Position numbers and translations under genes: made by a program. Of a DNA stretch of 64,000 bases, positions 9,052 to 16,910 are shown piece after piece. Source of the DNA: CATQHS01 sp965203375 (GTDB lineage Bacteria > Actinomycetota > Acidimicrobiia > Acidimicrobiales > Aldehydirespiratoraceae). Positions within the stretch are counted from its first letter, which is position 1. Each line of letters begins with the position of its first letter. The notes beneath the pieces are model-generated. The model was given only the letters and a program-made list of their open reading frames with translations. It had not been told where the DNA came from and searched no databases. The stretch spans positions 1,240,001-1,304,000 of the forward strand of contig OZ241886.1 in NCBI GenBank assembly GCA_965203375.1, given 5' to 3'.

Positions 9052-9124
9052 GACCCTGCCGACCCCACGGCACCGTCGGCCCGGCGTTGTAGTCCGGTGC
9101 GGCGGCCCCGGCCCGGCGGCCCCT

Positions 9125-9229
9125 GGTGTGGTGGCCCCGGCGGGTTCGGCGCGGGGTCCCGGTGTGGTGGCCCCGGCGGGTTCGGCGCGGGGTCCCGGTG
9201 TGGTGGCCCCGGCGGGTTCGGCGCGGCGG
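9125..9229. repeat. 36-bp tandem repeat, three copies
   Basis: Units begin at 9125, 9161 and 9197, nearly identical. They fill the divergent intergenic region between the RidA gene and the LLM flavoprotein gene. No spacers are present, so this is not a CRISPR array. The period is half of the recurrent 72 bp. Confidence 0.9.
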
Positions 9230-9247
9230 CGGTCCCGGCCCGGGTCG

Positions 9248-9253
9248 TAGACT
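9248..9253 (+). promoter_or_regulatory. leaderless promoter for LLM gene
   Basis: TAGACT ends 6 nt before the TTG at 9260 and 9 nt before the in-frame ATG at 9263. The 6-nt rule seen elsewhere favours the TTG start. Confidence 0.5.
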
Positions 9254-9259
9254 CGGCTC

Positions 9260-10297
9260 TTGATGGCGCAGCGCATGGGCCTGTACTTCCAGGACAAGCA
9301 CGACATCGGCTACGAGCTGGAGATGGCCCGGTACGCCGAGGCCAGGGGGTTCAGCGAGATCTGGCAGGCCGACACCCGCCTGGCCCGGGACTGCGTGGTG
9401 ATGATGACCGCGCTGCTGGGCGCCACCAGCCGCATCCGGATCGGCAGCGGGGTGCTGCCCCTATACACCCGCAACCCGGCGGTGATCGCGGCCACTTGGA
9501 GCACCATGTGGGAGCTGGGCGGGCTCACCCCCGACGGCCGGAGCCGGGTGATGCTGGGGCTCGGGGCCTGGTGGGAGCCCATCGCCAGCCGGGTCTCCGC
9601 CGGCCGCCGCCGCCCCCTGACGGCCATGCGCGAGAACATCGAGGCCATAAAGGCCCTGTTCACCATGGAGGAGGTCAGCTACGAGGGCGAGATCGTCCGA
9701 TTGGACCGGGTCCGCCTCGACATCGCCTACGGCGACCCGTCCCCCCGGGACATCCCCGTCTACGTCGGCGCCACCGGCCCCCGGATGCTGGAGCTGACCG
9801 GCGAGATCGCCGACGGGGTGGTGCTCAACTACGTGGTGTCCACCGACTACATCCGCGGCGCTGTGGCCCAGGTCTCGGCCGGGGCCGCCCGGGCGGGCCG
9901 GGACCCCGGCGACATCGACCGGCCCGAACTGCTGGTGTGCTCGCTGTCCGACGACGACCCCGGCGAGGCCATGCTGGCCGGCAAGTCGCTGGTGGCCTAC
10001 TACCTCGGCACCGAACCCCACCTGATGGAGGCCTCCGGCGCCGACCCCGGCCTGATCGAGCGGGTCAAGCAGGTGGTGGGCTGGCCCGCCACCGAGGCCG
10101 ACTACCGCAAGGCCGCCCCCCTCATCGGCGACGGCTTCGTGCGCGAGCTCATGGCGGTGGGCACCTCGTCTCAGTGCCGCGACAAGGTGGCCGAGTACAT
10201 CGACGCCGGGGTCACCTGCCCGCTGCTGTATCCGATCATGGACGACATGAAGCCGGTGATCGACGCCTTCGCCAACTGGTCCGCCGACGCCGAGTGA
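9260..10297 (+). CDS. LLM-class flavin-dependent oxidoreductase
   Basis: 345 residues of the bacterial luciferase-like TIM-barrel family; closest in look to F420-dependent 5,10-methylene-tetrahydromethanopterin reductase-like enzymes. Visible motifs: GYELEMARYAEARGFSEIW at the N-terminus, SRIRIGSG for strand 3, RSRVMLGLGAW, and IPVYVGATGPRMLELTGEIADG near the middle. Such proteins use FMN or F420 to oxidise or reduce organic substrates. It is the first plus-strand gene of the molybdenum-hydroxylase locus, only 4 bp from the amidohydrolase, so the two are probably co-transcribed. Start TTG at 9260 (or ATG at 9263) chosen from the promoter position. Cofactor and substrate are not determinable here. 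Confidence 0.88.
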   Translation: MMAQRMGLYFQDKHDIGYELEMARYAEARGFSEIWQADTRLARDCVVMMTALLGATSRIRIGSGVLPLYTRNPAVIAATWSTMWELGGLTPDGRSRVMLGLGAWWEPIASRVSAGRRRPLTAMRENIEAIKALFTMEEVSYEGEIVRLDRVRLDIAYGDPSPRDIPVYVGATGPRMLELTGEIADGVVLNYVVSTDYIRGAVAQVSAGAARAGRDPGDIDRPELLVCSLSDDDPGEAMLAGKSLVAYYLGTEPHLMEASGADPGLIERVKQVVGWPATEADYRKAAPLIGDGFVRELMAVGTSSQCRDKVAEYIDAGVTCPLLYPIMDDMKPVIDAFANWSADAE

Positions 10298-10301
10298 TCG
10301 A

Positions 10302-11675
10302 ATGGCCCAGCCCGGATTGCTGGTCCACGGCGGGGCTGTGGTCACCGTCGACGACCGCGGCGCCGTCCACGATCCGGGCTGGGTGTACGCCCAGGGCAAT
10401 CGGATAGCCGAGGTCGGCGCCGGACCGCCCCCCGCCGCCCGGCACTCCCAGGCCGCGGTGGTCATAGACGCGTCCGGGGCCGCGGTCATGCCCGGCATGG
10501 TCAACGCCCACACCCATCTGTTCCAGGGCTTCTTTAGGGGTTTGGCCGACGACAGGGCGCTGCTGGACTGGCTGCGCGACTGCATCTGGCCCGGAGCGGT
10601 CCACCTCGACGGCCCCACCGCCCGCCTGGCCGCCCTGGCCGGGCTGATCGAGAACCTCCGGACCGGGGCCACCACCGTCATCGACCACCAATACGTCCAC
10701 GTGGACCCCGGCATCGACGACGCGGTGTGCTCGGCCGCCGACGAGCTCGGGGTGCGGTTCCTGCTGGCCCACGGGTGGGCCGACCGCAACTACCCCGAGC
10801 CCCTGATGGAGACGGCGGAGACGGCCATCGAGCGGGCCCGGGCCGTCCGCCGCCGCTGGGACGGCCGCAACGACGATCGCATGCGGGTCGAGCTGGCCCC
10901 CCTCATCCCCTGGGGCTGCTCCGACGAGGCCATGCGGGCCACGGTGGCCGAGGCCCGGAGCTGGGGCCGGGGAACCCACATCCACTGCGCCGAGACCGAG
11001 GTCGAGGTGGAGATGAGCCTGGACGAGCGGGGGATGCGGCATGTGCCGTGGCTGGACTCGCTGGGCGCCCTCGGCCCCGATGTCCAGCTCGCCCACAGCG
11101 TGTGGCTCGACGACGACGAGCTGGACCTGATCGCCTCGTCGGGCTCGGTGGTGGTCCACTGCCCGGTGTCGAACATGTACCTGGCCTCGGGGGTGGCCCC
11201 CGTCGTGGCCATGAGGCGGCGGGGCATCGCCGTGGCCCTGGCCAGCGACGGCCCCGGCAGCAACAACCGCCAGGACATGTTCGAGGTGATGAAGGCCACC
11301 GTGCTGCTCCAGAAGGTCCATCATCTCGACGCCACCGTGCTCCAGCCCTCCGAGGTGCTGCACATGGCCTGCCGGGGCGGGGCCGCCGCCTTCGGCCTGC
11401 CCGGGGCCTTCGGCGCCGTCGCCGCCGGGCAGCGGGCCGACCTGGTGGTGGTGGACCTGCGGTCGCCGTTCGTGATGCCGGTACACCGGGTGCCGAGCGC
11501 CCTGGTGTACAACGCCACCCCCCGCGATGTCCGAGACGTGATCGTCGACGGCCGGGTCCTCATCCGCGACCGCGAGCTGGTCGGGGCAGACGAGCCCGGT
11601 GTGCTGGCCCGGGCCGAGGCCGCGGCCCGGCAGTTGTTCGAGCGAGCCGGGCTCCCCACCCGCCTCCGCCGCTGA
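10302..11675 (+). CDS. amidohydrolase (ATZ/TRZ/SsnA-like deaminase)
   Basis: 457 residues. It carries the metal-dependent hydrolase set: NAHTHL (first two His ligands), HIHCAETE (third His and catalytic Glu), LAHSVWL (His that assists catalysis), and ASDGPGSNN (Asp). This is the cytosine deaminase-like clade that includes atrazine/TrzN-type enzymes and aminohydrolases of purines. Expected reaction: hydrolytic deamination or dechlorination of an N-heterocycle, with one Zn or Fe. All key residues are present, unlike in the second amidohydrolase at 15431. Located between the LLM gene and the molybdenum hydroxylase subunits, it probably acts on the same pathway. Confidence 0.88.
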   Translation: MAQPGLLVHGGAVVTVDDRGAVHDPGWVYAQGNRIAEVGAGPPPAARHSQAAVVIDASGAAVMPGMVNAHTHLFQGFFRGLADDRALLDWLRDCIWPGAVHLDGPTARLAALAGLIENLRTGATTVIDHQYVHVDPGIDDAVCSAADELGVRFLLAHGWADRNYPEPLMETAETAIERARAVRRRWDGRNDDRMRVELAPLIPWGCSDEAMRATVAEARSWGRGTHIHCAETEVEVEMSLDERGMRHVPWLDSLGALGPDVQLAHSVWLDDDELDLIASSGSVVVHCPVSNMYLASGVAPVVAMRRRGIAVALASDGPGSNNRQDMFEVMKATVLLQKVHHLDATVLQPSEVLHMACRGGAAAFGLPGAFGAVAAGQRADLVVVDLRSPFVMPVHRVPSALVYNATPRDVRDVIVDGRVLIRDRELVGADEPGVLARAEAAARQLFERAGLPTRLRR

Positions 11676-11729
11676 CCGTCGCCAATTCCCCTGGCCCCTG
11701 GCCGGGGCTCGGGGTGGCGTGATCTGCGA

Positions 11730-11735
11730 TAGCTT
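11730..11735 (+). promoter_or_regulatory. leaderless promoter before FAD subunit
   Basis: TAGCTT ends 6 nt before the ATG at 11742. It suggests that the subunit genes have their own promoter despite lying close to the upstream amidohydrolase. Confidence 0.5.
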
Positions 11736-11741
11736 CAAGGG

Positions 11742-12503
11742 ATGCCCTTGATGGCCGCCTACCATCGTCCGGCCACTCTCGACGCCGCCCTGGAGTTGCT
11801 GGGCGGGCCCGATCGGGTGGCCCTGGCCGGCGGCACCCTGCTCAACGCCGACCGGGCCCCAAGCCGACTGGAGGCCGTGGACCTGCAGGCGCTGGGCCTG
11901 AACCGAATCGAGACCGTCGGCGGGGAAATCCGGCTCGGGGCCATGGTCACCCTGGACGAGATGTCCCGGTCCCCGGCGGTGCCGGACCGGCTGCGGGCCG
12001 CGGCCCGGGCCGAGGCGCCCTCGACGCTGCGGACCCTGGCCACCGTGGGCGGGCTGGTGGCTCGGCGCCGGTCCGACAGCCTGCTGCTGGCCGCCCTGCT
12101 GGCCCATCGGGGCCGGGTGGCCCTGGCCGGCCCCGGCGGCGCCCTCGAGGCGGGTCTGTCCGAGATTCTGGACGAGGGGGTGCCGGCCGGGACGCTGATC
12201 ACGGGCACGGTCATCGACCCCGCCGGCGCGGTGGCGGTGGCCGCCACCGGCCGGACTCCCGCGGACGTGCCCATCGTGGCCGCCTACGGGCGCCGGGCGG
12301 GCGGTGTGGTGAGGATCGCCCTCACCGGCGTGGCCGCCGTCCCGGTTCTGGTCGAAGAAGCCGATCCGGCGGCCGGGCTGGCGCCCGAGGGCGACTTCCG
12401 GGGCTCGGCCGAATACCGCCTCGAGCTGGCCCGCATCCTCACCCGCCGAGTGGCCGAGGAGCTGGCCGCAGGCCCGGCCGGGGCTGGCGAGGAGACCCGG
12501 TGA
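11742..12503 (+). CDS. FAD-binding subunit of XDH-type molybdenum hydroxylase
   Basis: 253 residues, shorter than the usual 280-300 of CoxM/XdhB-type FAD subunits. The PCMH-type fold is recognisable: ALAGGTLL near residue 28 in place of the canonical AGGTDLL, and TLRTLATVGGL near 100, where the usual GGN of the second FAD loop has become GGL and the following sP..D segment is RRRSD. A C-terminal helical region corresponds to a reduced CO-dehydrogenase flavoprotein C domain. The changes at both FAD loops parallel the loss of iron-sulfur ligands in the next gene, so FAD binding may be altered or lost. Its stop overlaps the start of that gene. Confidence 0.82.
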   Translation: MPLMAAYHRPATLDAALELLGGPDRVALAGGTLLNADRAPSRLEAVDLQALGLNRIETVGGEIRLGAMVTLDEMSRSPAVPDRLRAAARAEAPSTLRTLATVGGLVARRRSDSLLLAALLAHRGRVALAGPGGALEAGLSEILDEGVPAGTLITGTVIDPAGAVAVAATGRTPADVPIVAAYGRRAGGVVRIALTGVAAVPVLVEEADPAAGLAPEGDFRGSAEYRLELARILTRRVAEELAAGPAGAGEETR

Positions 12504-15427
12504 TGGAGGTCGCCTTCGAGCTCAACGGCGCGGCCGTCACCGTCGAGGCGGCGCCGCATGAGTCGCTGCGGGCGGTGCTGCGGCGCCTGGGCATGTTCTC
12601 GGTCCACTACGGCTCCGACAGCGGCGAGACCGGCGCCGCCGCGGTGCTCTTCGACGGCAGGCTGGCCAGCGCCGACGTCATAACCGCGGCCCAGGCCGGC
12701 GGCCACGCCGTCACCACCGTGGAAGCGCTCAACGTCTCGCCCGAGCTCCACCCCATCCAGGCCGCCTTCGCGGCCGTCGGGGCCTTCCAGTCGGGCTACT
12801 CGGCCGGGGCCATGATCCTGGGGACCAAGGCGCTGCTGGAGGCCGACCCGGACCCGTCCGAGGACGAGATCCGAGACATGCTCTCGGGCATCCTCGACCG
12901 GGAGACCGCCTACGCCAAGCCGGTCGAGGCGGTCAAGCGGGCCGCGGCCGTGCTCCGGGGCGATCAGCCCGAGCCCTTCGGCCCCCTGGTCCTGGAGCCG
13001 ATGACCGACGGCGCGCGCCCCGCGGTCGTCTCGCCCGACGCCCCGGCCCCGGCCGCCCCGAACTCGGTGCCCCGGCTGGTGCCGTCCCGGGAGGTTCCCG
13101 ACATGGCCGTGGTCGGCCGGCCCGAGGTGAAGGTGGACGCCGTCCGCCTGGCCAAGGGCAACCCGGCCTTCACCGACGACATCGAGCCCCGGGGGATGCT
13201 CTACGCCAAGGTGCTGCGCAGCCCCCACGCCCACGCCCGCATCGCCCGCATCGACGACTCGGCCGCCAGGGCCCTGCCCGGGGTCAGGGCCGTGCTGCAC
13301 CACGGCAACACCCCCAGGGTGAAGTACGCCTCGGGGGGCCAGAGCTGGCCCAACCCCCACCCCCACGATCAGGTGAGCTTCGACGACAAGGTCCGCCACG
13401 TCGGGGACCGGGTGGCGGCGGTGGCCGCCGACACCGTCGAGATCGCCGAAGAGGCCGTCCGGCGCATCGAGGTGGACTACGAGGTGCTCCCGGCCGTCTT
13501 CGACGAGCGCGAGGCCATGGCGCCGGGCGCGCCGGTGATCCACGACGAGGACGACACCCACCACATCTGCGACCCCGAGCGCAACCTCGTCCACCACATA
13601 ACCGCCCGCCGGGGCGACCTCGAGGGTGCCTTCGCCGCCGCCGACCGCGTCTTCGAGCAGACCTTCCGGGTCCACCAGGTCCAGCAGTGCCCCATCGAGC
13701 CCCACATCTCGATGGCCTGGCTCGACTCCGACGAGCGGATGGTGGTGCGGACCGCCACCCAGGTGCCCTTCCACACCCGGCGGATGCTGGCCCCCCTCAT
13801 CGGCATGGACATCAAGGACATCCGGGTGATCAAGCCTCGCATCGGCGGCGGCTTCGGGGCCAAGCAGGAGATGCTGATCGAGGACATCGCCGCCCATTTG
13901 GCCATCGCCACCCGCCGGCCGGTCCGGCTCGAGCTGGACCGGGCCGAGGAGTTCTACGCCAGCCGCACCCGCCACCCCCAGACCATCACCTTCCGCACCG
14001 CGGTGGACCGCGACGGCAGGCTGCTGGCCCAGGACATGTACGTGCTCGGCAACACCGGCCCGTACGGGACCCACGGCTTCACCGTCCAGATCGTCTCGGG
14101 GCTGCGGGGCCTGTCCTCCTACAACGCCGGGGCCAAGCGGTTCACCTGCGACGTGGTCTACGCCAACATCCCGGTTCCGGGCGCCTACCGGGGCTACGGC
14201 GGCCCCCAGGGCGAGTTCGCCGTCGAATGCCACATGGAGGACATCGCCCGGGCCCTCGGCGCCGACGTCATCGACTTCAAGCGCCTCAACTGGGTGAAGG
14301 TCGGCGACGAGATGGACATCGCCCCCCACCTGGGGGAGCGGGCCCCGGCCGAAGACGAGCTCGACGAGTACCCCAAGATCATGTCGTCGGGTATCGAGGA
14401 GTGCGTGGCCCAGGGCCGGCGCGAGATCGGCTGGCACCGCCGCGGCGAGCCGGCCTGGAAGCAGCCCGCCGACCGGCCCCACGTGCGCCGGGGGATCGGC
14501 TTCGCCTTCGCCATGCACGGCACCGCCATCCCGTTCCTGGACATGGGGGGGTGCTCGATCAAGCTCAACGACGACGGCTCGTTCAACATGCTCATCGGCG
14601 CCACCGACCTGGGAACCGGCGCCGACACCGTCATCGGGCAGATCGCGGCCGAGGTGCTGGGGGTGCCGCTGGAGGACATCAAGGTGTACTCCAGCGACAC
14701 CGACGTGACCCCCTTCGACACCGGGGCCTACGCCTCGTCCACCACCTACATCTCCGGCACGGCCGCGCTGCGGGCGGCCGAGGCGGTCCGCAAGCGGCTC
14801 AAGGAGCGGGCGGCCATGCTGCTGGAGATCGACGAGCCCTGCACCATCGAGCTGCGGGACCGGCGGGCCCACGCCCCCGACGGCCGCTCGGTGAGCCTGG
14901 AGGAGATCGCCCTGGACTCGCTGCACATGCAGGAGCACGAGCAGATCATGGGCACCGCCTCGCACGTCTCGCCCGACTGCCCGCCGCCGTTCGGGGCCCA
15001 GTTCGCCGAGGTGGAGGTGGACGTCGAGACCGGCCAGGTCACCGTGACCAAGCTGGTCATGGCCGTCGACTGCGGCGTGGCCATCAACCCCATCACCGCC
15101 AGCGGCCAGGTCGAGGGCGGCATGATCCAGGCCCTGGGCTACGCCCACTGCGAGGAGATGGTCCTCGACGACGAGGGGCGGATGGTCAACCCGTCCTTCG
15201 GCCCCTACAAGATCTACCGGGCCGACGAGATGCCCGAGACGGTGGTGTACCTGGTGCAGACCATGGAGGACAGCGGCCCGTTCGGGGCCAAGGCCGTGGC
15301 CGAGATCCCCAAGGACGGGGTGGCGCCCGCCGTCCGCAACGCCATCCTCGACGCCACCGGGGTGGCCATCGACGACCTGCCCTTCACCCCCGAACGGGTG
15401 TGGAGGGCCCTTCGAGCCTCCGCCTGA
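12500..15427 (+). CDS. XDH-like molybdopterin subunit fused to cysteine-less [2Fe-2S] domain
   Basis: 975 residues. Residues 1-145 align with the small iron-sulfur subunit (CoxS/XdhC-type), 210-970 with the molybdopterin subunit. In the plant-type ferredoxin region the four Cys positions are Ser39, Thr44, Ala47 and Asp59 (YGSDSGETGAAA). In the helical second cluster they are Ser98, Ser101 (QSGYSAGAM), Asp133 and Glu135 (GILDRETAY). The surrounding framework is well kept, so this is substitution rather than misalignment. The Mo domain looks intact: GGGFGAKQ, AYRGYGGPQGE, the TDLGTGAD region, CGVAINP and a C-terminal GPFGAKAVAE, where the catalytic Glu remains although GVGE became AVAE. Electron transfer by Fe-S clusters therefore seems impossible. 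Start GTG 12500 overlaps the previous stop. Confidence 0.88.
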   Translation: MMEVAFELNGAAVTVEAAPHESLRAVLRRLGMFSVHYGSDSGETGAAAVLFDGRLASADVITAAQAGGHAVTTVEALNVSPELHPIQAAFAAVGAFQSGYSAGAMILGTKALLEADPDPSEDEIRDMLSGILDRETAYAKPVEAVKRAAAVLRGDQPEPFGPLVLEPMTDGARPAVVSPDAPAPAAPNSVPRLVPSREVPDMAVVGRPEVKVDAVRLAKGNPAFTDDIEPRGMLYAKVLRSPHAHARIARIDDSAARALPGVRAVLHHGNTPRVKYASGGQSWPNPHPHDQVSFDDKVRHVGDRVAAVAADTVEIAEEAVRRIEVDYEVLPAVFDEREAMAPGAPVIHDEDDTHHICDPERNLVHHITARRGDLEGAFAAADRVFEQTFRVHQVQQCPIEPHISMAWLDSDERMVVRTATQVPFHTRRMLAPLIGMDIKDIRVIKPRIGGGFGAKQEMLIEDIAAHLAIATRRPVRLELDRAEEFYASRTRHPQTITFRTAVDRDGRLLAQDMYVLGNTGPYGTHGFTVQIVSGLRGLSSYNAGAKRFTCDVVYANIPVPGAYRGYGGPQGEFAVECHMEDIARALGADVIDFKRLNWVKVGDEMDIAPHLGERAPAEDELDEYPKIMSSGIEECVAQGRREIGWHRRGEPAWKQPADRPHVRRGIGFAFAMHGTAIPFLDMGGCSIKLNDDGSFNMLIGATDLGTGADTVIGQIAAEVLGVPLEDIKVYSSDTDVTPFDTGAYASSTTYISGTAALRAAEAVRKRLKERAAMLLEIDEPCTIELRDRRAHAPDGRSVSLEEIALDSLHMQEHEQIMGTASHVSPDCPPPFGAQFAEVEVDVETGQVTVTKLVMAVDCGVAINPITASGQVEGGMIQALGYAHCEEMVLDDEGRMVNPSFGPYKIYRADEMPETVVYLVQTMEDSGPFGAKAVAEIPKDGVAPAVRNAILDATGVAIDDLPFTPERVWRALRASA

Positions 15428-15430
15428 GCC

Positions 15431-16753
15431 GTGGCCCGGGGCTCGCTCGTCGCCGCCGACTGGGTGATCGCCTCGGCCTTCGAAGACCCCCGGCCCGACG
15501 GCGCGGTGCGGGTGGTGGACGGCCGGATCGACGAGGTGGGGCCCGCCGCCGAGCTGCGGGCCCGCCACCCCGACGACGACTTCACCGACGGGTCGGGCTG
15601 CGTGTGCCTGCCCGGGTTCGTCAACGCCCACGTCCACCTCTACGGGGTGCTGGCCCACGGCATCCCCGCGGCGGAGGCCCCCAGCGGGTTCTGGAGCTTT
15701 CTGGACGACTACTGGTGGCCCAAGGTCGAGAACGCCCTCGACCACGACATGATCGCGGCGGCGGCCGACTGGGTGTGCGCCGAGCTGCTGGCCTCGGGCA
15801 CCACCGGCTTCTTCGACGTCTTGGAGGCCCCCAACGCCCTGCCCGAGGCCCTGCTGGCTACCAAGGAGGCGATCGACCGGCGGGGGCCGAGGGCGGTGCT
15901 GAGCTTCGAGGCCACCGAGCGGATGGGCCCCGACGGCGCCCAGGCCGGGCTGGACGAGAACGTGCGGCTCATAGAGGCGGCCCGGGCCGACCGGTCGAGC
16001 CTGGTCTCGGGGGCCATGTGCTACCACACCACCTTCACCTGCGGCGTGCCGCTGATCCGCCGGGCCTTCGAGCTGGCCGAGCACCACGATGTGTTCTGCC
16101 ACGCCCACGTCAACGAGGGAACCCACGAGCCGGAGTGGTGCCTGCGCCGCCACGGCATGCGGACGCTCGAGCTCTACCGGTCGCTGGGGGTGGCCTCGCC
16201 CCGGTTCCAGGCCAGCCAGTGCGTCCAGCTCTCCGAGCCCGAGATCGACATAATCGCCGAGACGGGCATCCGGGTGTCGCACATGCCCCTGGCCAACTGC
16301 GAGGTGGGGGGCGGCATCGCCCCCGTGCCCGAGCTGATCGACCGGGGCGCGGTGCTTGGGCTGGGGACCGACGGCTACGTCAACGACATGTTCGAGGTGA
16401 TGCGGGGGGCGTTCCTGCTGCACCGAGCCCGGACGCTGGACCCCGGGGCGCTGCCCGCCGCCGACGTGCTGCACATGGCCACCGAGGGGGCGGCCCGAGT
16501 CCTCGGACTGGCCGACGTGGGCCGGCTCGAGGCGGGATGGTGCGCCGATCTGCAGCTCGTGGAGGCCCGGTTCCCGACCCCGGTGCGGGCCCACAACCTG
16601 GCCGAGCAGCTCGTGCAGTGGGGCCGGGGCGACTGGGTGCGCGACGTGATGGTGGACGGCCGGTGGCTGGTGTCCGGCGGCGAGGTGCTGGGCGCCGACT
16701 GCGACCGCCTGCGGGCCCGCTGCCGCGAGCAGGCCGCCCGCCTCTGGTCATGA
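15431..16753 (+). CDS. amidohydrolase with altered active-site His
   Basis: 440 residues, same superfamily as the protein at 10302 and close to SsnA-like hydrolases. NAHVHL supplies the first ligands, HAHVNEG the third His and Glu, and GLGTDGYVNDMFE the Asp. The position normally occupied by the LxHC His is Gln263 (ASQCVQL), so the chemistry may differ from standard deaminases or be lost. The GTG start lies 3 bp after the XDH-like gene, making it part of the same transcript. SsnA-like proteins are often encoded beside selenium-dependent molybdenum hydroxylases, matching the YqeB homologue downstream. Confidence 0.82.
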   Translation: MARGSLVAADWVIASAFEDPRPDGAVRVVDGRIDEVGPAAELRARHPDDDFTDGSGCVCLPGFVNAHVHLYGVLAHGIPAAEAPSGFWSFLDDYWWPKVENALDHDMIAAAADWVCAELLASGTTGFFDVLEAPNALPEALLATKEAIDRRGPRAVLSFEATERMGPDGAQAGLDENVRLIEAARADRSSLVSGAMCYHTTFTCGVPLIRRAFELAEHHDVFCHAHVNEGTHEPEWCLRRHGMRTLELYRSLGVASPRFQASQCVQLSEPEIDIIAETGIRVSHMPLANCEVGGGIAPVPELIDRGAVLGLGTDGYVNDMFEVMRGAFLLHRARTLDPGALPAADVLHMATEGAARVLGLADVGRLEAGWCADLQLVEARFPTPVRAHNLAEQLVQWGRGDWVRDVMVDGRWLVSGGEVLGADCDRLRARCREQAARLWS

Positions 16754-16829
16754 CCCTCCCCCTCGTCTTCCTCCCCCTCCTCTTTTTTCTCCTCCCCTCG
16801 TTTTCCTCCCCCCTCGGTCTTACCCCTCT
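16754..16829 (+). other. polypyrimidine tract
   Basis: From the amidohydrolase stop to the palindrome, about 75 bases are almost entirely C and T on the plus strand, with long T and C runs. This is unlike the balanced GC pattern of the rest of the window. Such mirror-like homopyrimidine DNA can adopt triplex structure, but I see no direct proof of that. Confidence 0.7.
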
Positions 16830-16885
16830 CGGTTTTTCTGAGCAAAAAACGTCGCTATACGGCAATTTTTTGCTCAGAAAAACCG
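16830..16885. repeat. perfect 20-bp inverted repeat with 16-bp loop
   Basis: Arm 16830-16849 is the exact reverse complement of 16866-16885; the loop is 16850-16865. Each arm contains a run of T and a run of A, so the element is AT-rich in a very GC-rich window. It sits between the polypyrimidine tract and the purine-rich ribosome-site region of xdhC. It could be a bidirectional terminator, a protein-binding palindrome or a small mobile-element remnant. Confidence 0.85.
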
Positions 16886-16910
16886 AAGGAGGGGAGGGGG
16901 AAGCAAGGGT

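Noticed and set aside
9125..9229. Possible CRISPR array
   Set aside because: The 36-bp units are directly joined with no spacers and there are no cas genes.
7070..9301. 743-codon reading of the SLH gene
   Set aside because: The upstream part runs antisense-free through the RidA gene and repeats; a leaderless promoter and signal peptide support a start at 8557.
12284..16594. Antisense open frame of over 1400 codons opposite the Mo-hydroxylase genes
   Set aside because: It is the low-complexity Gly/His/Pro/Val shadow expected from GC-rich codon bias; the plus strand has conserved enzyme motifs.
16830..16885. Classic Rho-independent terminator
   Set aside because: The stem is AT-rich rather than GC-rich and the loop is 16 nt; the symmetric T/A runs fit a palindromic site at least as well, so it was listed as an inverted repeat.
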